Shown: positions 1-10,620 of the stretch, piece after piece
How positions within the stretch are numbered: the first letter of the stretch is position 1
Layout: every line of letters begins with the position of its first letter
DNA from: Xiphophorus maculatus
Taxonomy: Eukaryota; Chordata; Actinopteri; Cyprinodontiformes; Poeciliidae
Assembly (NCBI RefSeq): GCF_002775205.1
Contig: NC_036462.1
Coordinates: 31,847,084 to 31,911,083, forward strand
Length of the DNA stretch: 64,000 nucleotides
Reading direction: 5' to 3'
Made by a program: the position numbers and the translations under genes
Notes under the pieces: model-generated
What the model was told of the DNA's origin: nothing
Seen by the model: the letters and a program-made list of their open reading frames with translations, nothing else
Database searches by the model: none

Positions 1-2973
1 CGCAGAGGTGAAGGTCCGTTCAGCCAGATCTCAGACGTCTACTCCGCAGAGGAAGGCGAGTCTTTCAGCTCAGCTTTGAACTCTCACCGATCATATTCTC
101 GTGGATTCTTGCAATGTTTGATCATTTGAGATTATTAATAGATCTAATTTAAAGTGTGATTAAATGCATTGGAAGTTGGGCTCTAAATATATGCAGTGAG
201 ATCATTTTGGGGGGGAAAAACATTCACACAGGTATTGTCAAAGGACCACAAATGGCGCCCAGGCCACACTTTCTACATCCCTGCCATAGATGGTCATAGA
301 AACTCCCCACTGTAAGACGAACAGGAAAATCCTCCTTTACATTTTCTCCAAGGGCAATGTTCTCTTCCACCACTAGAGAGCAGTCACAGCTTTGGCACAA
401 CCGTGAAATATTTACATGTTGTGTCAGTTTGTACATAAAAATAAGACCTTTATTTATCCAGAAGAAATTGCTTTTTTAACTGTGACTAATGGAAGGTGAC
501 GGAGAAGGAGTTATAACATTGAGCAGCATTTAAAGTGACACAACTAGACGATATAAACATAAAAGAACCCAATAAACTAGTTATCGCTTGTTATCTGACG
601 AGATGTGAGTGTGTCTGGATTTCCTGCATCAGACTTAAAGGACAACAAGCCTGTTACAAAGTTTTAGGAGCTGATAACAAAATGAAGTTTGCATATTGAT
701 TTGATCTTTGTCTGCAAACTGTCAGTGTATTAAAAAACACAGAGTGTAGTCAAGTCCGACTCCCAAATTTAGACATTCAGGAACCCTTTTTAAAGAAATT
801 CCATCAAGGGTATGGATAGTTGATTGTAAATGGCATTTTTTTTGTTTGTTTTTACCAAACCACAGGACTTTGGTCTTAAAGGTATTTACCTGAAGATTTC
901 AAAAGGATTGCACTGAGACTAAGTTGAAGTTGTTGGAAGACACAAGTAGAGAATTGTGTCATCAACATAGAGCTGTATACATGAAACCACACCAGATTTA
1001 GCTGCTTTAGTAGTAAATTGGTCAGACTGGCGGGGTCAAGTCGTAGAACGTTAGTTGGTATATTATAATTTAGTTTGCTTTATGACGTTTGTCGCCCCTC
1101 CGTAGAGCCAACTGTGAGACCTTCAGGCATCAACGCCACAGCACTGTCAGCCTTTGAGATCCAGGTGTCATGGGAACCCATCCAGCCGCTTAGCAATGGC
1201 ATCCTACGAGGATATGAGGTAAGCAGCTTCACTCGCACTAACATGGCTGCAAATCAAATGCCATGGTCATTTCTGTGTGTTTTCATGGGAAAACCAGCCC
1301 CCAAAGCAGAGCAACCTGTACCAAATAGTTGAAGGGGGTTTTATGGTCAACAAGTTGCCCAGTCAGGGCAGCGTCAGAGAACCGAGGTGCATTTGGCAAC
1401 CAAATATATGCATTTGTTAGTATGAACCGTTTCAGTTTCTGGTAATCTGGTGTAATTTCTATGAAAGGAAAGTTGTTTGATGAAAGAGCCAGCAGGATAA
1501 TAAATCACTATCTGTTCTCTCAGACAGTTTTCATTGCTGCTTATGCAGATAAATTGCTTTGATCTATTGTAAAAGGTGGACTGATTGTTTATTACTCCAC
1601 ATTGCCATAATCCAGGCTCACATTATCAGCTTTTTTGGTTCCAGTCCAGTTCAAAGCAAAGGTGCTGACGTCAGCAGCTGATTACTGGTTGATAAGATTT
1701 ATGACAATCAATTTTTATTTTCCTGTTTGTCAACCTCAGCTGGTCATTACGTGTGCACTGCAAAAGCACAAAATTTCACCCAGCATTTTTGGTCTATTAT
1801 CTAGCGAAATATCTTAGTACATTTTAAATAAGACAAAACTAACTTACAAGTAACTTTTCAGCAAGATATAGAAGCTTGTTTAAAGTAAACAATTTCTTAA
1901 TATTGATGAAGTATTTGTTCCATTAGCAGATTATTGAACTTAAAACACTGAAAAAAATTCTTGTTAGTGAAATAATTTGCCATTGGAACTAGAACGTTTT
2001 CATCAATATTAAGGCATTATTCACTGAAATGAGCTCCTATATCTTACTGGAAACTTACTTATGAGTTAGTTTTGTATTATTTCAAATGTATTAAGATATT
2101 TGCACTGGAAACTAGACCAAAACTACTGCATAAGATTTTGTGTTTTTGCAGTGCAAAGACTGGAAAACCCTAACTACGAACGAAGGGGCAGAGGAAACCT
2201 AAGTGTCTGCGTTCTGTGTTTGTCCTCAGATCCGATACTGGCGGCAGCACGAGAGAGAGGCGGCCGCGGACCGGGTGAGGACGGCCGGGCTGCAGCCGAC
2301 GGCCCGGGTGTCCGGCCTTCGACCGAGCACGCGGTACAACGTGGCCGTTCTGGCGTACAACAGCGCCGGCACGGGGCCTCCGTCGCCTCGTACCGCCGTC
2401 ACCACCAGGAAACCACGTACGGCCGCAGTTCTCCCCTAGCAACGCATGCATTCCAGTCCCAACACCACTCAGGCCTGGAGAGCTCTTTTAGGCTTTCACA
2501 AAGTGACTTTACCAAAGTCCAGCATACAGTAATTCTGTTCGCTTTACTACTTCAGCTTCCTGCAGTTTTAAAAAACAAAATCTTTTTTATTAGAGCCAAA
2601 CAAACAAATTACAATACACAATTCTTATTGCACATATACACCCATCAACACACTTAGAAAATCAGAAATACAATGCACCAGTTTCAGCCCTTCTTGGTTG
2701 CTTTTTCAACAAAATGAAAACATTTTTTTATTGAAAATGAAACTAGAGAACAATCCCAACCAAGCCAGCCAAAAAAAAGACAACAAAAAACAAAACTTTG
2801 TTTTGTGCATGTTTCTTTGAGCATTGAAAAGACAAATAAATTACAATTAGTAACAAAAATTGTACAGAAGTGTAAAGCTAATTGTGATGACAGTCTGGAT
2901 GTTTCCTGGTCACCTCTAGTCAGGGCAGACTTTCTATACCTTAGCTGTATATATATAATACCTTATTTGTATA

Positions 2974-3053
<80 letters not shown>

Positions 3054-4994
3054 TATATACTATATATTACTCTGAATTTGAATCTCTGAGCAATTACAAC
3101 CCAACATGTAAATTTTCTTAACTTTGTTGACTCCTATCAGAAAACTGGATCATTTCTGCCATTTTCCAAACCTGCCTTAGTTAATTTTAGTATTTTATAT
3201 ATAATATTTTTAACGCCTGTGCTTCAATTTCAGCTCCCAATCGTCCTCCGGGCAACGTGTCAACTGAAACCAAAGGCTCTGAGGTAACGCTGAAGTGGAG
3301 TCATGTGACGGCGATGCACAACGAGTCAGCCGTGTTGGGCTATAAGGTCAGTTCTCTGAACACAGGAAGTCTAACTGGTCAGCACTGACCTCAGCTGCAG
3401 CTCAAAGCAACAACAGGACAAAGGAATTTCTTCCATTTTGGTTCGTTTTAGTTTTATGCAAATCTCCTGTTTCCAAAATGCTCTCCTGTCCCTGTAACGA
3501 AAGTAAATCTTTATTTCAAGAGACTTTACAGATGCATTCATGTTGAAGATCCTGCCTCGCCGTTTCCCTATGAAAACTAATTTTGTTTGTTTTTTTTGTT
3601 TTTTTTTAAGAGCTGCTTGCGTTGCTATTTTTCAGATTCTGTACAGACACGAAGACCAGACTGTAATGAAGTTTCTGGACAAGTCGAAGACGTCAGTGAC
3701 TCTGCCGCTAACTAAAGACTACGGCTACACGCTGCTGGAGATCCGGACGTGGGGCGAGGGCGGAGACGGGCCGTCTCAGGAGGTTATCGTGTCCCAGGAC
3801 CCTGGTAAGATGTGACAGCCTGAGTGACATCTTTCACTATTGAGAAGTAAAATGAGATAATTAGAGGAAGCAGAAGAAGTTACCATGAACACCCACTCTT
3901 CTTTTTCTGCTTTAAACTGTTTTCCCCGTTTTTCTCCTTTTTTCCATCCATCCATTTTCTAACACCCTTGACCCTAGTGGGGTCAGCCCACTAGGGTCCA
4001 TCTCCAGCCAACGTTTCGGGCGAGAGGCCCTGGACAGGTCACCAGTCTGTCGCAGCTTTCTTCTTCTTTTTCATACCATATCTGTGTCCCTTACGTTTGA
4101 AATAAACTAAACGCAAATTTGAATAAATAAATTTTTTTTTTATATATATATACATATAATCTGTAACACTCTGCTTGTGAAAGAAAATCTAACTATCATT
4201 CAAACAACAACGCTGAGAGCCACATTACCAGACAGGACATGGTAAAAAACCCCAGAAATGGACAGCAATAAATCAAATAATCACATGGTAAATTAAAACA
4301 AACTCAACAGTTTCCATTTGGATGATTTACCATTTTTTTCTTTTCTCTCTTTCTGTCCAAAATTTCAATGATAAAAGTCTTCACTCTGGTGCTTTGGTCT
4401 CAATTGTCCCATTTCTCGAAGGACAATTTTGTTTTCAGACACATCATAATTCAGTTTATTTGATATTTCTGTTGTAGTGTTTGTGTTAAATGTTAATTAG
4501 AATTTAAAGTTTATTGATCTTTGAGAATGTGTTCTTGCATTATTTTGTCATAACCATTATGCTACTTGAAAATGGTCTCAAAACAACAATATTATCGTGT
4601 ATCGCAATAACATCTGGGACGATTTATCATCCAGCAGAATTTTATCTTGTGACAGGCCTATTTGTACCAGTTTTTAGCTTTTAACTAATTTTTGTCTGTT
4701 GTACCTTTGGCAAGTCAAAATACAAAAAAAAACAACTTAAGAACAGTTGACTGTATGTAGATCCATCTCTGTGAGTCTGAATATTTCAGTTTAAACCAAA
4801 AAGCTGAGACTCTTTCCTCCATTCAGCCCCACAGACACAGAAAAACACTCTGACCCACACTGAGCCGTGCTGTTCTCTCTCTCCATTTCACAGGAACCGG
4901 AATGATGGTGCAGAAGGACGCCTCCTCCGCCCTGACCAGCTCCCTCCTCCACATGGCCACCGGCCCGGTTCTGTTGGCCCTCAGCCTCCTGTGA
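1..4994 (+). CDS. cntn2: contactin-2 (TAG-1/axonin-1), 3' part: last FN3 repeats and GPI signal
   Basis: GPI-anchored Ig/FN3 neural adhesion protein of axons and juxtaparanodes; only the C-terminal part is in the window. Coding exons read at 1-55 (partial), 1106-1218, 2230-2416, 3234-3346, 3636-3804 and 4894-4994 (TGA stop). The first exon ends an FN3 repeat. Exons 2-3 encode the next FN3 (WEP near its start, then RYW, and a [20 protein letters not shown] stretch typical of the FN3 F-G region). Exons 4-5 encode the last FN3 (NRPPGNVS ... GGDGPSQEV). The last exon gives GTGMMV followed by a hydrophobic tail, as expected of a GPI-attachment signal. [12 protein letters not shown] and G-T-x-MMV match my memory of CNTN2 better than CNTN1. 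All junctions keep frame; the first intron uses a GC donor at 56-57. The start lies upstream of the window. Confidence 0.9.
240..292 (-). mobile_element. short hAT-MITE-like remnant
   Basis: Read on the minus strand this resembles the sequence at 6418-6470 and 22848-22905 (AAAGTGTGGC...GGCCATTTGTGG). It is a piece of a dispersed CAGGGGTG-type element inside the first cntn2 intron. Too short to place in a family. Confidence 0.35.
1756..2153. mobile_element. palindromic MITE, copy 1 (intron of cntn2)
   Basis: The ends are inverted copies of each other: CACTGCAAAAGCACAAAAT at the left and ATTTTGTGTTTTTGCAGTG at the right. The interior is also largely self-complementary (AGCAAGATATAG... against ...TATATCTTACTGG). 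A second copy with the same ends and interior lies at about 59974-60355. It has no coding capacity. I could not identify a clear target-site duplication, so the superfamily is left open. Confidence 0.65.
2976..3050. repeat. (TA)n microsatellite
   Basis: About 75 bp of uninterrupted TA dinucleotides in a cntn2 intron, followed by CAGTATATAC. Confidence 0.95.
3943..4058 (-). repeat. dispersed L2/SINE-tail repeat, minus orientation
   Basis: Begins with TCCATCCATCCATTTTCTAA and continues through GGGCGAGAGGCCCTGGACAG. This is the reverse complement of the family seen in plus orientation at 55247-55383. Both carry the GGATGGATGG 3' tail common in teleost retroposons. Located in the last cntn2 intron. 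Confidence 0.7.
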
Positions 4995-7900
4995 TCCTGT
5001 CTGTTACTGTTAGTGAAGCGAAGGCTGCAGGTGGACTTTAGATTTCATTCCTAATAATGACAGTTTTAACATCTCAATGCAGTGGAGAGAACCAGAACTT
5101 ACCGCTCTGGGTTCTTTATGAACATAAGCTCTTAAGGTACAAACAGAACCGAGTGAGTGGATGGTCAGCATTGTTAACTTCTAGATGTGTGATCTGAAAT
5201 TCACTCTAAGAGCAGCTATCTACATCGTTTAATTTGGCAAAAATCTTTCATCTGCTGCAGTTGTTTTCTGCATGCCAGGTCTCACTGTCTTCCTGTTATC
5301 CTGGACATGCATGGAGCAGCGTAACCCGACGGAATGAAGGCTGCATGTTGTTCCCTCCATCCCCTCGTCTCCACCCCAACGCCGCTGCAACTCCATCTTT
5401 AGAGAGGAGGGTCTTAATTGTTTCTGCAAAACCAGGGCCTGAGCACATGCTTTAAACTGGTTAAAGTTGAGTTGAAGCTTTTAACTTTAAAATATTTTTA
5501 TATATATATATGTTTTGTTTTTTTACTTTTTGCCCTAATAAGCATGGCATTTCTGGGGTTAATATGGTTTCACTCTGCATTCACAGATATTTTAGGGAGG
5601 ATGATTGGACAGCTGGGGCGGTCAGCTCTAAAAATATTGTGGCCATTCTGAAACCAAGAAAATCAGAATTTTGTACTCTGATGAAAACGAAGAGTTTTGT
5701 GTAACAAACCGCTGTAGCCGCCAGGTTAGTGCCTCAGCACGGCAGAAGAAAATGATTTGTTTCTGTTGCGCTCGTATTTCAGATTAGCTCATGGTAGCAA
5801 GTGTTAATGCAGAATATAGGCTTTTGTCTTTAAGTAAAAAAAAAAGTTGACGCCTTCAAAACAACAACTTAAGTTCCCGTAGATTAGAAAAATAAATGTC
5901 CTTTCTGCCATTTGCTCTGACCGCAGCAATCGGACGGACCTCTAAACTGACTCGCTTTGTTTGTGTTTTTGTCTCTGCTGTACCGCAGCAGACAGCAGAA
6001 CATGTTCGCTCTTTTTATCAGTGATGGATTTGTGCCTGCAGTGTAAAAAAAAAACGTTCATGTTCGATGTGTTTATTGCCGATCGTTTTCTGCCGATAAG
6101 GCTAATCAGAGGGAGAGATGACAGAGTCGTCAGGACTACTGAGCTGTGGTCAGGCCACCGGCGCTGACGCAACACGTCTGATCCTCTGCGGTTCCCAGAA
6201 CCCACCGAGCCTCTGGAACGCTCGCCGCCTTCTGTCGTTTCTGACGGTTCTTGCTGTTATTTATTTATTTTATTTTTTTTGCCTTATTTATTTAAATGTG
6301 TTGATTTTTATTTATATATTTCTTGTTTTGCCGAGAACTGTATTTTTTTTTATATATTTGCGCCATTTTTTTTGGTCAATGTTTGCACCATCTTTTATTT
6401 GTTATGCAGGATTTTGTTCAGGGGTGTCCAAAGTGTGGCTGGGGGGCCATTTGTGGCCCAAAACATTTAAAATGGTCTGTTTTGCTTAGGTAACAGTCCA
6501 AAGTCCTTTTTGTGTTTTAGATCTTCGATTACATTCATATTTCATAAAAGTTTGTTTATTGTTGAAAAGGTGAAAGAATAGACAAAAAAATCCCAATAAA
6601 CCTTTTTTTTTATTTCATGAATCTTGTGACTCATCAGTAGTTTAAATTGGCCCGTTTGGACCCAGAGCTGCTGTTCTGTAACTTCTGCGCTGACTGGAAA
6701 ATGGGATTATAGCCTATTTATCAAAACATCAGTGCATAGAGCAGATATGAAACGTTCTGGTTTTAATTTAAAGCTGCAATTCTGCTCATAACAATTATGA
6801 TCCAAGACGTTTGGCTGATTTCATCATTTGAATAAACGGCAGCTATTACTGATAGTCTTCTGTGACCATTAGCCTCTGATCTGAGTCCATAAACTGGCAG
6901 GAAGTTATACAACAGCCTGTTTCTGCATCCTGTTTGTGCCCCTAAGCTTTCATCTGAAGCGGTCGGCAAAGTTTGGGTCCGCTTTCTCTTCAAGTGAAGA
7001 CTGAAGCACTTACAAGAAAATGAGCCTGGTGCAAATGTTTCCGTCAAACTCTAGATGAAGTCCTAGTTAGACTTAAACTATACAGGTGATTTTACGAGTC
7101 TGACCTGTTGTCAACCTCTGTTGAAAACGAGATCTAGATCTCAACGGGGTTTACCCGATTAAATAAAGGAATATAAATATATAACCTGCAGTCTTTATAT
7201 AGTGACAGAATTGTGAAGGAAGACTGCAGAGTTAATATTTAAATCAAATGCAAAAAAAGGGTAGAAATGTCCCCTTTTGTCAGTTTTGAAGGCAAACCTT
7301 TAGTTTATCGTTGAGTTGTGCCTAAATCCTTGAACGTCTTCGTATTTAAATGGCTTTGACGGCCAGACTTGTTTACTTTGCTGGTGGTTGGATAATAGAC
7401 TTCTTGATTGTACACATGCAAATGCTTTATTAGGTCATTTCAACATATTTTGTGTTGCTGTTTTATGATTTTGAGTCAGTCAGTTTGTGATGTAACAGGA
7501 AACGTTTCCTGTAGTCAGCGATGCGTAGGGGTGGTGGTGGTGGTGGCAGATGAGTGCAGTGTAATGTTGCTGCTGGTTGTCTCCAGCAGTGGGTGTGAAG
7601 TTAAAACCTGGGAAACTTTTTCTATATTAGCTGGGAAAACAATGAAAACCAGATTATTTTCTTCTTGACATATGTAATCTATATTCCTCTTAGTGCTTAC
7701 ATTTTCTGAAGACAGTAGGTTGCCATTTTGCCTAATAGTTTTTAATTTGGGCTCTACTCTGAGGCAACGTGACCCACCATTCAACCCCTCATCCAGAACA
7801 GCTTATGAAATACATAACCTGTTTATACACGACTTTTAACGCCTGCTCTGTCTTCCACTCCCAAATGTAAAGCATCACACAGCAGTTGTCAGAACCACTG

Positions 7901-8215
7901 AATGTAGTTATGGTGTGTGTCGTTGTGCTTTATACTCTGTACAGTGTTGTTTTTTTGTGTTTTTTTTATGCCTTCAGTGTTCAACGCAGAGCCATAAGGA
8001 TGTGTGACCATATATGGGAGCGCTGGCCAAACAGACCTGGCTGTATGCTTAGAGTTTACCTGCCTTCAGGTGGTTCCAGTCATGAGCTTGAATCAGTTCT
8101 GGCTTATTTTGCCTTTGGGTCTTTATTATTTTATTTTATTGTAACTGAATGGAAGAGGCAAGAAGGTTGCTACATGTAAAGCTGTTTTTAAATAAACACA
8201 TTGGAATTATATTTG
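4995..8215 (+). other. probable cntn2 3' UTR
   Basis: No exon of another gene is evident between the cntn2 stop and the AATAAA at 8191-8196; an earlier AATAAA lies at 5890-5895. I infer one long last exon with alternative ends. The part right of about 6276 is copied at the start of the second duplication unit, so that copy would be a 3' UTR fragment without its gene. A transcript was not seen; a separate noncoding RNA is possible. Confidence 0.45.
7910..8179 (+). CDS. possible small membrane ORF in the cntn2 3' UTR (unrecognised)
   Basis: From the ATG at 7910 this encodes 89 aa: an N-terminal hydrophobic helix (VCVVVLYTLYSVVFLCFFYA), a basic and Trp-containing middle (RRAIRMCDHIWERWPNRPG) and a second hydrophobic stretch (YFAFGSLLFYFIV). 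The copy in unit 2 is the same length and differs by one synonymous base (CAT to CAC). With such recent duplication that is weak evidence for coding. I recognise no family, and a fortuitous ORF in a T-rich UTR is the more likely explanation. Confidence 0.15.
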   Translation: MVCVVVLYTLYSVVFLCFFYAFSVQRRAIRMCDHIWERWPNRPGCMLRVYLPSGGSSHELESVLAYFAFGSLLFYFIVTEWKRQEGCYM

Positions 8216-8609
8216 AGCAAAGTGTTTATTTTCTTTTATGTCAACTCATAAAAATCACTGCCTGACCCTTGTTGTTTTTTAATTTTATTCAAATAAAATG
8301 CAAGTAACCCCCACAAAGTTGGTGAATTCAGTTCAGTTCAAAAATATATTAATTCCAAAAGGAAATCAAATGTTTTTTGCCACTTGATGACTGGACAGGA
8401 AGGATTTCTTATACAAACACAATTATGTTCATATAAGACCAAAATATCCAACATGAAGAACAGAGAGAATTAAACTAGTGGGTTTGTTCCCCTCTGTTTA
8501 CCAATAATAACTCATCCATTTCAACAAATGAATGATTCCTAAATCCATACATAATCCAAGTGGATGATGGGATGTATGAATTCATCACATTAAGTTCTGC
8601 TTTGTCTAT

Positions 8610-9175
8610 CTATTGTAATGGTAAAAGCAGAATCAGCCAGAACCCAAAACAAGAGGATGGTTAACCAAAAAGTTTTATTACTAAAGTAAATGGTGTAGAA
8701 GGATGTGGTCACAATAGTGGGTCAGGGACAAGGAATCCACAGGGGTCAGGAGTCCAGCCGGGGGAGGGGTGGGTGAATGGACAAGGGGAGAGCTGTGGTG
8801 GTCTCAGGGGACAAACAGACGACAGGGACAAAATCCACCAACCAGAGGCTGAGTCGTGAAACGGTCCAGGGTCATGCACGGGAGGGTCTCAGGCAGTGAA
8901 AATCCAGAATCCAGAAGGCAGGAGGCAGGGTCAGAAACAGGACTTTCAACAGCAAAAGGATAAGGCAAAAATCTGTGGTCAAAAAGAGGCAGGATCAGAA
9001 ACCAGAAAACACTTTGAAACATGAGACAAGGCTTGAAGGCTGTGACAGGGGCAACAGACGATCTCACACTGAGCTGGTGACGAGCAACTGTTTAAGTAGG
9101 GACCAACTCAGTGCAGGTGAGGGCAATGAGCAATCAGCACAGCCAAGCCAGAGCTGGAGGGCTGGAATCATGACA
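8610..9175 (-). mobile_element. LTR-like insert present only in unit 1
   Basis: A 566-bp block absent from unit 2, where the flanks are joined at about 25069. It is flanked by TCTAT (8605-8609) and TCTGT (9176-9180), a possible 5-bp target duplication with one change. The insert contains TGTAATGG near its left end and ends CATGACA, resembling TG...CA LTR termini, and has no credible ORF. Best read as a solo LTR or non-autonomous LTR element that landed after the duplication. Confidence 0.55.
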
Positions 9176-9184
9176 TCTGTCCTC

Positions 9185-10360
9185 TGATTCACAACAAATG
9201 TGGCCTGAAAAACATGGAAAAAAAACAATTGTATAAAGAAAGATAGTCAGTTCAATCTATTGATATGAACTGAGCATGCATGTGGTGACAGTGGAAAGGA
9301 AAACTGCTTTAACAGGAAGCTGACCAGCCGTCTGCCATGACACAAAGAGAGAAACACGAGAAAAATCATTCAGCTTTTTGATGTAGAAAAATGACAAAAG
9401 AATTTGAACTTTTTTTGTCCATCATATTTGCTGGATGTAGCATCATGAAGCGTTTATCTGCTGATTTAATACCAACAAATAGCATCTGGATCTGAACAGC
9501 AGGAAAACCACAACATTCAAAACTATTTACTGATTTAGTCATTAACCAAGACTTATTGGAATTGAAAGAACTTTTTTTTCTGATTGTGTGTATTAAATTT
9601 AAAATGTGATTGTATTAATCACAATGCCTCAAATGAATTAAATAGATTTTTTTAATTGTTCCGCCTCAAGATTGAAGTCGTTTTTCAAAGTTTTTAAATC
9701 TTTCCTCACTTTTTAAAAGTAAAATGTAAATAGAAATAGAAAACGATTTGTTTTTATTCCTTTTACCATGTTTTAATTTGTTTTTAAAAATGTCAGAAAC
9801 TATCATGTTGATTCAATTAAAAATAATGACATACTGATTCAATCTTAATGACATGATCTAACTGTACATGATATGGTTTTCTGCCCTTCCTCTGACTCTA
9901 ACCCCTGATTTAACACAAGAAATGAATTAACTTTCAGGGTAAATATGAGTGACAGGAAGTTTGACATAACGTCTGAATCCTGAAAGGTTATTCCAGTTTC
10001 TCTTTAACGGTGTGGACACTTTTGCAACCATCACAAAGGCAATAAAGCTTTATTGTCTTTGTTCATAACACCATCTCAGTTATTACAAAGAAAAAAAAAA
10101 ACTCAGGTAAGTTTGTAATTGTCATTTTGTGAAACTCTACATGTAAAACTTCTTAGTCGGCTGTAATATAGTTTTAAAGTTGAGTAAGCCAGCAACGTAC
10201 AAATGTAGTGTTTGTGTGGAATTGCCCCTTTAATAGTAGCTCCCTTTTGGCTCATTAAATGCGCCTGGCCCCAGGGTCAAAGTTCATCGGGACGCAAATC
10301 AACATTCCAAGCAGGAAGTTGCAAGCTTCCTTCTCAGAGATATATCTAACCCTTTACTAG
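9185..10360. other. intergenic, unit 1, upstream of chitinase A
   Basis: AT-rich sequence with no gene or recognisable element. It is matched almost base for base by 25075-26245, with small changes such as a lost TGTG near 9587. It probably includes the distal promoter of chitinase copy A. Confidence 0.6.
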
Positions 10361-10368
10361 TACCGTAA

Positions 10369-10376
10369 TATAAATA
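10369..10376 (+). promoter_or_regulatory. TATA box of chitinase copy A
   Basis: TATAAATA about 250 bp before the start codon. The same motif and right flank occur before copy B. Transcription would begin near 10400. A noncoding first exon is inferred because a good 3' splice site (TTGGTGTTGCAG) ends at 10579, just before the exon with the ATG. Confidence 0.6.
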
Positions 10377-10487
10377 AGAACCCTCTTTAGTGAAGTCAGG
10401 ACTCTGCCTTGTTCCTCGTGAAGAACGGTACTGACTTTTGTCTTATGCACAAACAGAATATTATTACTTAGAGAGAAATTTAATTGG

Positions 10488-10488
<1 letters not shown>

Positions 10489-10521
<33 letters not shown>
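10489..10521. repeat. short (TA)n tract in the 5' leader/intron of chitinase A
   Basis: About 33 bp of TA followed by a T run. The equivalent tract before copy B is about 128 bp. Confidence 0.9.
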
Positions 10522-10535
<14 letters not shown>

Positions 10536-10620
10536 CAAAACCTCCACCCTTTCTGTTATTAATTTCCTTGGTGTTGCAGATCTGCAGCAGTGAAGGGACT
10601 GGAACTCCAAACGGGACAAA

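Noticed and set aside
2100-2657. 185-codon plus-strand frame and a 93-codon minus-strand frame over 2170-2451
   Set aside because: Both are off-frame shadows of the GC-rich cntn2 exon 2230-2416, whose real frame encodes an FN3 repeat.
2805-3089. Reading frame with a long Tyr-Ile repeat
   Set aside because: Product of the (TA)n microsatellite; the same applies at 10464-10658, 11254-11490, 26452-26703 and 27446-27682.
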